This document shows positions 1-8,561 of a stretch of 64,000 bases of DNA, one piece after another. The notes under the pieces were generated by a model. That model was given only the letters and a program-made list of their open reading frames with translations, had not been told where the DNA came from and searched no databases. The position numbers and the translations under genes were made by a program. The DNA is taken from IMG/VR virus record IMGVR_UViG_3300032579_000009, positions 31,184 through 95,183 of that record. One strand, given 5' to 3'. How positions within the stretch are numbered: position 1 is the first letter of the stretch; each line of letters begins with the position of its first letter. Origin of the DNA: a virus.

Positions 1-183
1 TTTAGCAAACACCACACCTAGATATAGATAAAACTCATCCATGTGCCATCTACACACAGTGACACTACTATCCATGGCCATTAGCCAACCCGGTAGTTCG
101 TCAGCAACAAAATATCCATTATTTCGCTGGAAATGGCTTTCGATGCTGTCTAGTAATTCACCGTTGATTAGCGTTCTTTTCAT
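1..183 (-). CDS. Hypothetical small protein, truncated by the window edge
   Basis: An open frame starts at the ATG at 183-181, which overlaps the TGA stop of the gene before it (ATGA), and runs off the left edge without a stop after 61 codons. It is the most downstream visible gene of the minus-strand operon that starts at 2687. The frame begins MKRTLINGELLDSIESH and contains a CRWHMDEFYLYL stretch. The placement and aromatic-rich end suggest it belongs to the same small-protein family as its neighbours. No function is recognised. Confidence 0.6.
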   Translation of the reverse strand, partial: MKRTLINGELLDSIESHFQRNNGYFVADELPGWLMAMDSSVTVCRWHMDEFYLYLGVVFAK

Positions 184-467
184 TGGAATTTTAACGTAAA
201 TATTAAAAACTTTTGTTCATCTACAACAGTATACCCATTAATACCAATCATACCATTACCACCATGGTTAAATTGAAGTTCTACACCGTATTCATCTTTT
301 AGCCAAGCGTAGAATTTATCATTATCAACATTGTTAGGTGATATAGACTGCCAATAATGATTACTCTTTAATAAAAATTTATGAATACGATATAAATCAG
401 CATCAGGATCAAATGCCGTATTGGCACGAGCCTCTGGTGTGCTATATAAATCATTTTGTGAAGTCAT
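180..467 (-). CDS. Hypothetical small protein of the operon's paralogous family
   Basis: About 95 residues. I prefer the ATG at 467, which overlaps the TGA stop of the preceding gene, over the in-frame GTG at 473. The body has an aromatic YAWLKDEYGVEL segment and ends in FLIFTLKFQ, a variant of the F-L-L-R-W type ending seen in neighbours. No known domain is recognised. Translational coupling with both flanking genes is likely from the overlaps. Confidence 0.65.
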   Translation of the reverse strand: MTSQNDLYSTPEARANTAFDPDADLYRIHKFLLKSNHYWQSISPNNVDNDKFYAWLKDEYGVELQFNHGGNGMIGINGYTVVDEQKFLIFTLKFQ

Positions 468-742
468 AGCCACCTCAGGGCAAATGCTGTAGCATCATTG
501 GCATGCTTAAAGTGAAAATTATAATAACCATACCAATTAAATGTATACCAAACATCTTGGTCGTCTAACCAATTATGTCCAGGTTCTGGTCTGCCTGGGC
601 CAACAGTATCTTCGCACCACTTCATCATATTGTGATAACGCCAGCCATTGTCGCCAGTGACTTTGACCAAACGAACCGCATGCCACCCTTCGTTGAGTAG
701 CTGATGTTCTGCTTGATGTCTTTCTGCTGGTGCTGCTCTCAT
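464..742 (-). CDS. Hypothetical small protein ending in FALRWL
   Basis: 92 residues, Trp/Tyr/His-rich, with a WLDDQDVWYTFNWYGYYNF segment before the C-terminal ATAFALRWL. Its ATG overlaps the stop of the preceding gene by four bases. The ending is shared in type with the proteins at 739-987 (FLMRYA), 987-1223 (FLLRWA) and 26505-26699 (FLLRWA). Function unknown; the family looks like a tandemly expanded set of phage accessory proteins. Confidence 0.7.
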   Translation of the reverse strand: MRAAPAERHQAEHQLLNEGWHAVRLVKVTGDNGWRYHNMMKWCEDTVGPGRPEPGHNWLDDQDVWYTFNWYGYYNFHFKHANDATAFALRWL

Positions 743-987
743 GCATACCTCATTAAAAATGCTGTTAGATCGTTTGGCGTACCAAAGCGTATATAATGTT
801 TTTTGGCGTAATCCCCTCGCTTGTCTAATACAAGTTGATATTTGGCATTGTAGTCAGCTAACGCAGTATTGACATGATCCCATGTATAATATTGACCGTG
901 TTCAGCAATAACAGTTAATATAAAGTTATTCCAAACTTTAGTAGCTTCAATGTTGTCTTTAAGGTTTAAGTATAAATTTTCAGCCAT
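739..987 (-). CDS. Hypothetical small protein ending in FLMRYA
   Basis: About 82 residues. The chosen ATG at 987 shares its A with the TAA stop of the preceding gene (TAATG); an earlier in-frame ATG at 996 gives three more residues. It contains QYYTWDHVNTALADY and ends LTAFLMRYA, nearly the same ending as the next gene upstream (LTAFLLRWA). Function unknown. Member of the local small-protein family. Confidence 0.65.
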   Translation of the reverse strand: MAENLYLNLKDNIEATKVWNNFILTVIAEHGQYYTWDHVNTALADYNAKYQLVLDKRGDYAKKHYIRFGTPNDLTAFLMRYA

Positions 988-1223
988 TATGCCCACCTCA
1001 ATAAAAACGCTGTCAGTTGTTCTTTGGTTTCTAATGCTATGGTCATGCCTTCTTGATGCATACGACCTCTAGGCAAATTTTCATCCATCCAAGTGTATAT
1101 TTCTGACTCATGGTTAAGCCAATACCTAATGTCAGCAATGACAATATAGTGGTAAGGCATTTCGTGATCAAATGGCCCACTAGCAATAAACTTACGCCCA
1201 TTGCCTCCGTCTAATATACTCAT
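987..1223 (-). CDS. Hypothetical small protein ending in FLLRWA
   Basis: 78 residues; ATG overlaps the stop of the methyltransferase gene by four bases, so it is probably translated by coupling. Contains YWLNHESEIYTWMDENL and ends QLTAFLLRWA. The same ending, followed by the same overlap arrangement (RWA stop fused to the next start), recurs at 26505-26699, so the two loci are related copies. Function unknown. Confidence 0.7.
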   Translation of the reverse strand: MSILDGGNGRKFIASGPFDHEMPYHYIVIADIRYWLNHESEIYTWMDENLPRGRMHQEGMTIALETKEQLTAFLLRWA

Positions 1224-2356
1224 TTAGTAAAAACGTAAACGCCTTCCCATTTTTCACGACCTTTGGTTTTGTCATTGCCTACACCTGGGCGAGTGTTCAA
1301 CATCATCTTGATAGTGCGAGAATGTTTGAAGCCTAGTTTTTCAGCAGTAGCAATCCAGCGGTCAACTACCTTGTATTCTTTGTTGCCATAACTCTTATAG
1401 TCAGCGATGTTGGTGGCAAATACTCCATCACTGTTTAATCCTTTGTGAATATTTGACATAGTAGGCACTACATAACCATCAAACCATTCATCAAGTGTAG
1501 TAAACTGATTCATACACTGTGTGGGTTCATCACTGTATTTTTCCAAGTTAAAATAAGGTGGACTACTAAATGCTAAGTCTATGTTCTCAGGAATGTATTC
1601 TTCACTGACTGCCTGCGCAATTCTAGGACGACTGAATCCAGACTTTTCTATTAGGGTGGCTAGGTAAACTAGATACTTGACAGTTTCAGTGTTGGGATCT
1701 ATACACTCATAATCATGGCGCAGGTTGCCAGTGGCAATGCCCAACATACGACCACCATAGCCAGCTGAGTAGTCATAGACACGACCCCACAGCATATTAC
1801 ACAACTCATAGCTGACTGCACGAGCATTTAAGGGTTTGAAGTTCTGTATGTTCTCTCCTGTGACCAACTCAAGAGCTCTACGTAGTGCGGTAGGACTAAC
1901 AAGATTATTACCATCCCTGTGCTCAAAACAAAGCCTAATGGCCCGCTCAAGTTTTCTATCATCATAAAAACGATCCTTTAAACTGTTACTGCCACGACCT
2001 TTGGGTTCAGCTGTCATCATGTTAGGAAACAAGAAACGATTAACTGTCTGCCCACCATTGTTGCCTAGGCCTAACACACCTTTGTTAACTTGATTACCAG
2101 CGGTATTGGCCAGCTCTTTGATCTTGGCGATCAACCCCTGTTCAGTGAAGTAAACAATAGGTGTGATGTTTACACTGCGATAGATGTCAAATACTTCTTG
2201 TAAGCACACTTCAGGTTCTTGACTATAACGTTCTTTGGTGTAGGTTGCTAACTGTTCGTAGTGCGCTTCATAACAGGTAAATTCACCCAGGTCACTTAAG
2301 TTAGCTAGGGTAGCATATTGTTCAACACCCCAGGTTTTATGTAGTTGATTAATCAA
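1220..2356 (-). CDS. DNA methyltransferase (amino-methylating, SPPY type)
   Basis: 378 residues. In the second half, DYSAGYGGRMLG resembles the SAM-binding motif I, and DLAFSSPPYFNLEKY is the catalytic motif IV of amino-MTases; the S-PPY form is most typical of N4-cytosine or some N6-adenine enzymes. The N-terminal third (about residues 1-130) has no recognised fold and could be the target recognition part. No restriction endonuclease lies nearby, so it is probably an orphan phage methyltransferase protecting or marking phage DNA. Lies 13 bases after the previous gene in a minus-strand operon. Target sequence cannot be predicted from the sequence alone. Confidence 0.85.
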   Translation of the reverse strand: MINQLHKTWGVEQYATLANLSDLGEFTCYEAHYEQLATYTKERYSQEPEVCLQEVFDIYRSVNITPIVYFTEQGLIAKIKELANTAGNQVNKGVLGLGNNGGQTVNRFLFPNMMTAEPKGRGSNSLKDRFYDDRKLERAIRLCFEHRDGNNLVSPTALRRALELVTGENIQNFKPLNARAVSYELCNMLWGRVYDYSAGYGGRMLGIATGNLRHDYECIDPNTETVKYLVYLATLIEKSGFSRPRIAQAVSEEYIPENIDLAFSSPPYFNLEKYSDEPTQCMNQFTTLDEWFDGYVVPTMSNIHKGLNSDGVFATNIADYKSYGNKEYKVVDRWIATAEKLGFKHSRTIKMMLNTRPGVGNDKTKGREKWEGVYVFTK

Positions 2357-2369
2357 TCTTTGCTCTTTC

Positions 2370-2687
2370 TCAATCTGTATTTTTGTCTGAATCTAGTAGT
2401 TTCTGCCACAGTTGCATAGGATATTTTAAATAAAAATAAGTTAAAAATCGCTCAAGTTCACTGTGGCTAGTCCAATGCCAAGTATCGTAACTCATGCGTT
2501 TGACCCCCACACGACCTTCTAGTTCTTCTACTACATAGTCTATGATCTGTGTCCAACCTATAACACCCTCATCATCACCAAAGACCTTTTGGTTATAGCG
2601 TTCTTTAACAACCCCGGCAGGCAAGCTGATAAAGCCCTGTTCAGCTGTCATAGCCCAACATTTAGGTTTTTTGGTTATAGTAAACAT
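2370..2687 (-). CDS. Hypothetical protein, first gene of the minus-strand operon
   Basis: 105 residues, no recognised domain. Contains WTQIIDYVVEELEG and an aromatic segment LERFLTYFYLKYP near its C-terminus that resembles the endings of the small family downstream. The ATG at 2687 lies exactly six bases after a TATAAT box on the minus strand (2694-2699), so the transcript should begin at or near the start codon, with no room for a ribosome-binding site. Confidence 0.65.
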   Translation of the reverse strand: MFTITKKPKCWAMTAEQGFISLPAGVVKERYNQKVFGDDEGVIGWTQIIDYVVEELEGRVGVKRMSYDTWHWTSHSELERFLTYFYLKYPMQLWQKLLDSDKNTD

Positions 2688-2693
2688 ACAAGT

Positions 2694-2722
2694 ATTATAC
2701 AGTATTTAAGATAAAAAAGCAA
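2694..2722 (-). promoter_or_regulatory. Sigma70-type promoter for the minus-strand operon, leaderless
   Basis: Reading the minus strand: TTGCTT (2722-2717), 17-base spacer, TATAAT (2699-2694), six bases, then ATG. The -35 is weak, the -10 is consensus. The predicted start point coincides with the start codon. Confidence 0.6.
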
Positions 2723-2735
2723 GTCAAAATTCCAC

Positions 2736-2764
2736 TTGACTCTTGGATATTTTGAGTGTATAAT
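2736..2764 (+). promoter_or_regulatory. Sigma70-type promoter (TTGACT-N17-TATAAT)
   Basis: Near-consensus -35 and -10 with a 17-base spacer, 32 bases upstream of the gene at 2797, which also has an AAAAAGGAA ribosome-binding sequence. Divergent from the minus-strand promoter at 2694-2722. Confidence 0.8.
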
Positions 2765-2796
2765 GTTACACATGAACAATAAAAAAGGAACCACAG

Positions 2797-3006
2797 ATGA
2801 TTTTTTCATTAGACCATTTATTTCCTAAACGCAGGTTTGATCCCGCTAATCGTGACGACCTACTGGCTTATAAAAAGTATATGACCACAGGTGCTTGGGG
2901 CAAGGGCGGATGTCCATTTAAACTTGAACAGGGCTGGACTAGTATTCCGCAGATGTGTACAGTTAAACTAGCTACTTGGGCAGTTAAAAACGCTATTAAA
3001 CGATGA
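2797..3006 (+). CDS. Hypothetical small protein
   Basis: 69 residues, preceded by AAAAAGGAACC and a near-consensus promoter. Contains WGKGGCPFKLEQGWTSIPQ; no recognised domain. Its TGA stop overlaps the next start (ATGA), so the two are co-translated. Confidence 0.65.
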   Translation: MIFSLDHLFPKRRFDPANRDDLLAYKKYMTTGAWGKGGCPFKLEQGWTSIPQMCTVKLATWAVKNAIKR

Positions 3007-3239
3007 AAGCTGTGGTATTTGAATCTGAATACTGGCACAAGAAGTTGTGGCCCCGCATCATTGAAGAAAATGGTGCGGCTGTGCGTATATCCTGGGTGTG
3101 TCGTCAACGCCTAGGATTTACAGTACGTGAACATACTTGGTATGAAGATGTAGATGGATTCCTAGATAGATTCACTGATATTCGTTTGGATTTCTACGAC
3201 GAATCTTTGCGCACTATGTTCTTACTCAAATACAAATAA
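3003..3239 (+). CDS. Hypothetical small protein ending in MFLLKYK
   Basis: 78 residues. Contains HTWYEDVDGFLDRFTDIRL and ends LRTMFLLKYK, matching the ending type of the minus-strand small family at 180-1223. Overlaps the preceding gene by four bases. Function unknown. Confidence 0.65.
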   Translation: MKAVVFESEYWHKKLWPRIIEENGAAVRISWVCRQRLGFTVREHTWYEDVDGFLDRFTDIRLDFYDESLRTMFLLKYK

Positions 3240-3242
3240 TTC

Positions 3243-3250
3243 CATAAATA
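3243..3250 (+). promoter_or_regulatory. T4-late-type promoter motif (CATAAATA)
   Basis: CATAAATA four bases upstream of the ATG at 3255. The same octamer type precedes several virion and membrane genes in the window. No -35 is expected for T4-type late promoters. Confidence 0.45.
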
Positions 3251-3254
3251 CTGT

Positions 3255-3536
3255 ATGGCTTCATACAGTATTCCAGTAAATAATTCCACTAGTACCACCA
3301 CTGCTACTACACTACCACGTAGTACAGTGCAGGTTTTTGCTAACGTACCTGTCTACTACACCGTAGGCAGTGACACACCTGTGGCCACAGATCGTTGCGC
3401 AGTCATAGCCGCAAATCAAACTCTTACCCTACGCTTACCAGTTAAATGCCTACGAATAGCATTCCTAGCAGTAGACGCACCAGGATTTGCTACTATTGTA
3501 GAAATAAATGGAACCAAAGCTAGCTGTTCTGCATAA
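3255..3536 (+). CDS. Probable small virion protein
   Basis: 93 residues, very rich in Thr, Ser, Val and Ala, starting MASYSIPVNNSTSTTTATTL. Short beta-rich proteins of this kind sit next to fibre genes in T4-like aquatic phages, and it heads the block of virion-like genes here. Similar in character to the proteins at 3566 and 55686. No Shine-Dalgarno sequence is apparent; a late-type motif ends four bases before the start. The specific role is inferred only from composition and position. Confidence 0.6.
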   Translation: MASYSIPVNNSTSTTTATTLPRSTVQVFANVPVYYTVGSDTPVATDRCAVIAANQTLTLRLPVKCLRIAFLAVDAPGFATIVEINGTKASCSA

Positions 3537-3539
3537 ATA
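3532..3539 (+). promoter_or_regulatory. T4-late-type promoter motif (CATAAATA)
   Basis: CATAAATA overlapping the stop of the preceding gene, 26 bases before the ATG at 3566, which has a TTAGGAAAA ribosome-binding sequence. Confidence 0.4.
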
Positions 3540-3565
3540 TAGTTATTAGATATTAGGAAAACATT

Positions 3566-3913
3566 ATGGCAGTTCAAACCATTACCTGGAACGTTGTAGC
3601 AAACACAGCACAGGCCACCACAGCCCAAGCATTAACCAGCACCAAAGTTAAGGTAGCAGCCAACAACCACGTTTGGGTAGGTGTAGGCAACGTTAGCACA
3701 GTTAGAGCTAACAATGTCAGTAGCTTTATTATCCCACCAAACGTTATTACCACAGTAGACTGCGGCCCAGCTAATTTGTCTATTGATGCTAACAACAAGA
3801 ATGTTATCAGTACTACAGGTCCATTTATCAGCTTCTTATCAGCAGGTCCTGGTCCAGCGGCAGTGTCATTCACTGAAATTGGTACTGTAAACTTTAACAA
3901 CGTACAGAGTTAA
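3566..3913 (+). CDS. Probable virion protein
   Basis: 115 residues, Asn/Val/Ala/Thr-rich with few charged residues (for example ANNHVWVGVGNVSTVRANN), as expected of a beta-structured particle or fibre-associated protein. Preceded by AGGAAAAC. Lies directly before an acidic protein and a large fibre gene. No specific homologue recognised. Confidence 0.6.
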   Translation: MAVQTITWNVVANTAQATTAQALTSTKVKVAANNHVWVGVGNVSTVRANNVSSFIIPPNVITTVDCGPANLSIDANNKNVISTTGPFISFLSAGPGPAAVSFTEIGTVNFNNVQS

Positions 3914-3915
3914 TT

Positions 3916-4263
3916 ATGAAAACAGCAGAAATCCTACGTAAACTAGCAGACGTTATTGATCAACACGAAGGCGGTGCAGAACATCGTCCAGAAAATTCAA
4001 TGCCACACGCTGATTTAACTCCGGTTGAAGTTGATCACACTGATGGTACAGAACCAGCAGCAATGGTTCCGCCCTTACAACAAAAACTAGAATTACTTAA
4101 ACAGGCAGTACATAGTGATGATGAGGTATGCACAGTCTGTGGTGGTTGCCCATGCGAATGCAGTGATGAACCTGAAGACGAATTATCATTTATTAAACGT
4201 GCAGCTGGCGTTCCAGTTGCAGTCATTGACGCCGTAGCTGAAGATAACGACATAGGAGACTAG
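3916..4263 (+). CDS. Acidic protein with a Cys cluster
   Basis: 115 residues, strongly acidic. A central CTVCGGCPCEC cluster (about residues 73-83) could bind a metal ion, but no known zinc-ribbon family is recognised. It starts three bases after the preceding stop and ends four bases before the fibre gene, so it is part of the virion operon. Function unknown. Confidence 0.6.
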   Translation: MKTAEILRKLADVIDQHEGGAEHRPENSMPHADLTPVEVDHTDGTEPAAMVPPLQQKLELLKQAVHSDDEVCTVCGGCPCECSDEPEDELSFIKRAAGVPVAVIDAVAEDNDIGD

Positions 4264-4267
4264 TTCT

Positions 4268-6103
4268 ATGTCAACTAATGCGGTAAAAGTTAGTTCAGGG
4301 TTTACCCAATACCCATTTACTACTCATATAGGCGAAGCAGGCCGACTATTCTATAATGCAGCCACTGGCGAACTACGCATCAGTAACGGTGTTACTCCAG
4401 GCGGTTTGCCAGTTTATACCGCAGTAGGCGCAGCCAACATTGGTAATCTGGTAATTACCAACACTACTATTAGTACCTATTCTGCCAATGCCAACATCAG
4501 TATACAGACCAATGGCACCGGCGTTATCAATCTGGTAGGCAACATTGGATTTTTTACCACAGCAACAGGTCCAGTCGGAACTCCGCTACTATCAGTAGAC
4601 AATCTGGGCAATCTTGTAGTCAATGGTAAATTGGTAGTTAATGGACAGAGTTACTTTATTGGCAATGAAACTAATTTTGGTAACATAGTAGTCAATGGTG
4701 TCACAACATTTAACGGTGCTACTATCATCAACGGTGATACTACTCGTAATGGCAACACTTATCAGACTGGTAATGTAAACATCACTGGTAATTCAGTTAA
4801 CAGCGGCACCAGCACATTTAACGGTAATACTATATTCAATGGTAATGCTTATCACACAGGATTCACATCATTTGTTGGCGATGTAGCACACATAGGTAAC
4901 ATTGTCATCACAGGCCAAACAACCAACAATGGTCTAAGCATATTCAACGGCGACCTAACTATTGCTGGTAATGCGCACTTAGTTGGTAACACCAGCATAA
5001 CTGGTAACACTCTAGTAACTGGATTCACAACAGTAGCAGGCAATACTCTGGTTACAGGTAATACTGTAGTAGTAGGAACTGCGACTCTAACTGGTAATAG
5101 TTATATAGCTGGCAATACCTTTGTTACAGGAACTACGACTGTAGTTGGTAATACCTATGTAACTGGACAGGTTACAACTATTACTGGTAACACTTACCTA
5201 CAAGGCAACAGTTTTGTCACTGGCACTATATCAATCACTGGTAATAGTTTTCAAACTGGTCTAGCAACATACATAGTATCAACAGTAAATACCACACAAG
5301 GTGCGGTGGAAATTACTGGTGATAGTAGTGGCTTATACCAAGCACCAATTAACCCTGGTGTGATGTTACAGGTTACTGGACAATATAATCTTCCTGGTCG
5401 AGTTTACAACGACGGACAAAATAATTATGCAGTATACGTAGGTCGTAGATACAACGGCAATATTATAGTTCCCACACAGGTATTAAACAATCAAGATGTG
5501 GCTCGTTATGGTGCCACAGCCTACACATCAGGTGGTTGGTTTGGTAACGGTATTGCTAGAATAAGCATAGTAGCTAACGAAGATCAAACCTTGACTAACC
5601 AAGGTGGTCGTATTGATTTTTGGGTAACACCAAACGGCAGTAATTCTAGCGGCATCACTAGTGTAGTATCTGTAACTTCTAGTCAAATGACAGTTAATGC
5701 CAACATAGCCATTGGTGCAAACAGCACACTTACAACTCCACGTGTGGTTATTAACGATGGTGGCCTACGCATTATTAATGGTGGTATTTGGGCCAATGTG
5801 AGCTTTGCTTCAGACAGTATGGTATTAGCATACCATCCCACTGGAGCAGGTACTGTGCCATTTACAGTTAACCTAAGCAATTACACCGCTGGTGCTACAG
5901 TTAGAGTACAGATTAGACTAGACAATACCAGCCGTGATATCAATTATGGTGTGTCCACAGGTGAAAACAGCAGTACAGCCGCTACCAGTTACAACGGTAA
6001 TGGTATAGGGTCAACTGACATTAGTAACAGTACTATACAACTGCTCTATACCTGCTATGATGGCACAGCGGCTAATACCTACGTGGCTGTAACTACACTT
6101 TAA
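4268..6103 (+). CDS. Long repetitive tail-fibre-like virion protein
   Basis: 611 residues. The N-terminal ~50 residues (AGRLFYNAATGELRISNG) resemble the start of phage fibre and baseplate-attached proteins. Residues ~70-350 are built of short degenerate repeats of the type TGNTxVTGxT or NGNTxxxG, a pattern expected to form a beta-solenoid or triple beta-spiral shaft. The C-terminal ~230 residues are less repetitive and probably form a head domain. Likely a structural fibre; whether it binds the host is inferred. Confidence 0.75.
   Translation: MSTNAVKVSSGFTQYPFTTHIGEAGRLFYNAATGELRISNGVTPGGLPVYTAVGAANIGNLVITNTTISTYSANANISIQTNGTGVINLVGNIGFFTTATGPVGTPLLSVDNLGNLVVNGKLVVNGQSYFIGNETNFGNIVVNGVTTFNGATIINGDTTRNGNTYQTGNVNITGNSVNSGTSTFNGNTIFNGNAYHTGFTSFVGDVAHIGNIVITGQTTNNGLSIFNGDLTIAGNAHLVGNTSITGNTLVTGFTTVAGNTLVTGNTVVVGTATLTGNSYIAGNTFVTGTTTVVGNTYVTGQVTTITGNTYLQGNSFVTGTISITGNSFQTGLATYIVSTVNTTQGAVEITGDSSGLYQAPINPGVMLQVTGQYNLPGRVYNDGQNNYAVYVGRRYNGNIIVPTQVLNNQDVARYGATAYTSGGWFGNGIARISIVANEDQTLTNQGGRIDFWVTPNGSNSSGITSVVSVTSSQMTVNANIAIGANSTLTTPRVVINDGGLRIINGGIWANVSFASDSMVLAYHPTGAGTVPFTVNLSNYTAGATVRVQIRLDNTSRDINYGVSTGENSSTAATSYNGNGIGSTDISNSTIQLLYTCYDGTAANTYVAVTTL
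4590..5260 (+). repeat. Degenerate in-frame repeats encoding GNT/TG units
   Basis: Short degenerate repeats, mostly of GGTAATAC- or ACTGGTAA-type codon strings, encode repeated Gly-Asn-Thr units inside the fibre gene. Spacing is regular in protein terms but the DNA copies diverge, so this is protein-level repetition and not a CRISPR array. Confidence 0.7.
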
Positions 6104-6155
6104 CCAAAACTCTTGACATTCAATTATCTTTTATTATAACATATAGATAACATTC

Positions 6156-6163
6156 TATAAATA
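6156..6163 (+). promoter_or_regulatory. T4-late-type promoter TATAAATA
   Basis: Exact TATAAATA seven bases before the ATG at 6171. No ribosome-binding site lies in the short interval, so the mRNA may have little or no leader. Confidence 0.55.
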
Positions 6164-6170
6164 TTTAACT

Positions 6171-7844
6171 ATGATATTTGGATTATTCACCCTAGCAGTA
6201 GCAATATTCATATCTGGTGTTAGTGCCTTTTATTCTGTAACAGGTTTAACAGCAATATTCGCCGCGGCATTTTGGCCTATAGTTATCATGGGCGGCGCAT
6301 TAGAGTTGGGAAAAATTACCGCAACTGTCTGGTTACACAAATACTGGAATAGGGCAGGATGGCAATTCAAAACTTATCTAGTGCCTGCTATCGTCATCTT
6401 AATGTTAATCACAAGCATGGGTACGTTTGGGTATCTTTCGGCCGCTCACTTATCGCAATCAACAGCAAATGAAGATATTTCATCACAAGTTTCTCTATTA
6501 GATGAAAAGATTAAAACGGAACAAGATAATATTGCTACTAGCAAACAAGCCCTCAAACAAATGGATGCCCAAGTAGATCAACTACTAGGACGCACAGACG
6601 ATGACAAGGGTGCTAATCGTGCTGTTCAAGTACGCAAGCAACAAGCTAAGGAACGCAAATCATTACAAGCAGATATTAGTATAGCACAGAAAAATATTAG
6701 CACACTACAAGCAGAACGTGCGCCTATTGCGGCCAAAAGTCGTGTTGCTGAAAGCCACATAGGACCAATTAAGTACATAGCCGCACTGATCTACGGTGAC
6801 AATCCCAATGCTGATCTATTAGAGCGTGCTGTGCGTTGGGTAATCATCTTACTAGTATTTGTATTTGATCCCCTAGCACTTATATTAATCTTGGCCGCAG
6901 AACAAACTATTGCCTGGGCTCGAGATGACAAAGAAAAACGCAAGGGCTGGCATCAAGAGTGGGTACCCGACACAGAAGCATGGCCTGAGTGGGACGATGA
7001 AATCACTGAAGAGCAAATAGAGGCTATCAAACAAGAAGCCAACGTAGACAATGACATTGAAATGACGTCGTTCTTTGATGAAGGTAAGGAACTAGCTAAA
7101 GAAATAGATGCCAATAATGGATATCTAAACAAACCATGGGCATGGCCAAGTGCTTCTGGTAATGTAGGCTTAGTTGCTAAAGAGCCTTTATTCATTAGTC
7201 GTATTGCTGTGCCGGAATCAAACCCAGACGTAGTTGTTACACTACCTGAAGAGCCTGCTGAAATAAAAAAGCCAGAACCTGAACTCAACGGCATTGCCGC
7301 TGAAGATTTCATTGATTTTATCACTGCTAACACTGTAGTAGCAGAAAATCCAGAACCAGTTGCAAGTATACCTGTGGCCACAGTAGAAGAAGTTGCAGTA
7401 CCTGCTAGACCAAAACCACAACAACGTACTCTATTCCATCATCATTTGGCTAACACAGTTGAAGAACCAGAGGTAGTACACCATCCAGATAAGTTTGATC
7501 CAGAACCTATTATCAAACCTAGATCTGTGGATATTCCTAGTTTTGCTATCAGTGAAGCAGACAATAATCCAGTGGATGCTGGATTTGGTACAGAGTTTCC
7601 ACCAAATCCAAACAAAGGTGATATGTTTCTACGTGTAGACATGTTGCCCAGCAAGCTGTTCAAGTGGAATGAAAAGAAGTGGATAGAAGTAGATAAAACC
7701 AAGACTGACAGTTTTGCCTACGACGCCGCATATATACAACATCTAATCGAGAAGATTGACAGCGGAGAGTATGATGTGGACATGTTGTCCGTCGCTGAAC
7801 AAGAGCAAATTTCAAGGTACTTAAACAATGACAAACCCAACTGA
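6171..7844 (+). CDS. Membrane protein with coiled coil and long acidic tail
   Basis: 557 residues. Hydrophobic segments at about 1-25, 28-45, 65-90 and 220-245 are separated by a charged coiled-coil region (about 100-195). The C-terminal half is acidic and Pro/Glu-rich, ending in a small folded region (LPSKLFKWNEKKWIEVDK). Architecture suggests an inner-membrane protein with a large soluble tail. Proteins of similar architecture occur in T4-like aquatic phages, but no function is recognised. Preceded by an exact TATAAATA late motif. Confidence 0.7.
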   Translation: MIFGLFTLAVAIFISGVSAFYSVTGLTAIFAAAFWPIVIMGGALELGKITATVWLHKYWNRAGWQFKTYLVPAIVILMLITSMGTFGYLSAAHLSQSTANEDISSQVSLLDEKIKTEQDNIATSKQALKQMDAQVDQLLGRTDDDKGANRAVQVRKQQAKERKSLQADISIAQKNISTLQAERAPIAAKSRVAESHIGPIKYIAALIYGDNPNADLLERAVRWVIILLVFVFDPLALILILAAEQTIAWARDDKEKRKGWHQEWVPDTEAWPEWDDEITEEQIEAIKQEANVDNDIEMTSFFDEGKELAKEIDANNGYLNKPWAWPSASGNVGLVAKEPLFISRIAVPESNPDVVVTLPEEPAEIKKPEPELNGIAAEDFIDFITANTVVAENPEPVASIPVATVEEVAVPARPKPQQRTLFHHHLANTVEEPEVVHHPDKFDPEPIIKPRSVDIPSFAISEADNNPVDAGFGTEFPPNPNKGDMFLRVDMLPSKLFKWNEKKWIEVDKTKTDSFAYDAAYIQHLIEKIDSGEYDVDMLSVAEQEQISRYLNNDKPN

Positions 7845-8166
7845 AAGTAGATTCATCACACACCCAACAGTTTTAGAAAAAAGCACCACAAGTCACACAG
7901 TAGTCTTAGTTGATCCATACGAATTAGAAACCAAAGTTCTTACTATATTTTTACAATCTTGTTCACTTAACTTTGATGTGTACTTCTACACAGGCGAAAC
8001 TGGTGATTTAGAGTATCTAAGTGAAATTACCAAAAATGCTGATGCAGTGCTGATCAACACAGTCAGTGAAGTTTCAGTAGTCCCAGATGGTCAACGCTAT
8101 GGTCCAGATCTAGACCTAAAGAGTTGTATAGACTATTTCCGTCGCTATGCTGCTCAAAATAGTTGA
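7828..8166 (+). CDS. Hypothetical protein
   Basis: 112 residues, starting inside the end of the membrane-protein gene (17-base overlap). Contains alternating hydrophobic strands (TVVLVDPYELETKVLTIFL, ADAVLINTVSEV) suggesting a small Rossmann-like or receiver-like alpha/beta fold. No catalytic motif recognised. Confidence 0.6.
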   Translation: MTNPTESRFITHPTVLEKSTTSHTVVLVDPYELETKVLTIFLQSCSLNFDVYFYTGETGDLEYLSEITKNADAVLINTVSEVSVVPDGQRYGPDLDLKSCIDYFRRYAAQNS

Positions 8167-8192
8167 CACTCCAGATAAATCCCTGTTATAAT
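8163..8192 (+). promoter_or_regulatory. Promoter for the bS21 gene (TTGACA-N18-TATAAT)
   Basis: Consensus -35 and -10 with an 18-base spacer, overlapping the stop of the preceding gene and ending about 40 bases before the bS21 start codon. Confidence 0.75.
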
Positions 8193-8234
8193 GCTAGTAT
8201 TGGTAAATAATATACTAATATAATAAAGGATTTT

Positions 8235-8468
8235 ATGCCATACGAAAACCCACTTAAAGGCAGTACTGTTTACGTTAAGAATGATAACGTAGAAGCGGCC
8301 ATGCGCAAGTTCAAAAAGAAAATGATGGACAGCGGCCTGCTACAAGAACTACGTGATCGTGAATTTTATGAAAAGCCCACAGCTACTCGTAAGAAAAAAG
8401 CGTCGGCAGCTAAAAACCGTTGGAAAAAGAAAATTTCCAGCCAAGAGTTGCCCAAAAAATTATATTAG
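8235..8468 (+). CDS. rpsU: Ribosomal protein bS21 homologue
   Basis: 77 residues. The segment [19 protein letters not shown] followed by [15 protein letters not shown] and a Lys/Arg-rich tail ([16 protein letters not shown]) matches bS21, the small-subunit protein near the mRNA exit region where Shine-Dalgarno pairing occurs. Length is close to the bacterial norm (about 70). bS21 is known in several large and marine phages; it could replace host bS21 and bias initiation toward phage mRNAs, which is inference. Own promoter, ribosome-binding AATAAAGGA, and directly upstream of dnaK. Confidence 0.9.
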   Translation: MPYENPLKGSTVYVKNDNVEAAMRKFKKKMMDSGLLQELRDREFYEKPTATRKKKASAAKNRWKKKISSQELPKKLY

Positions 8469-8476
8469 TATATAAT
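8448..8476 (+). promoter_or_regulatory. Probable dnaK promoter (TTGCCC-N17-TATAAT)
   Basis: Consensus -10 with a fair -35, 17-base spacer, overlapping the end of the bS21 gene. It would give a long (about 185 base) leader ahead of dnaK. Confidence 0.6.
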
Positions 8477-8561
8477 AACTAATACAAGAAATAAATAATT
8501 ATACAACCGCTGATTTATACTTAATTGCAGGCGGCTAAACTTGCTAAAGGAGGATGGCAGA

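Noticed and set aside
4590-5260. Short repeats resembling a CRISPR array
   Set aside because: The repeats are degenerate, in frame and part of one long coding sequence; there are no uniform repeats with unique spacers and no cas genes.
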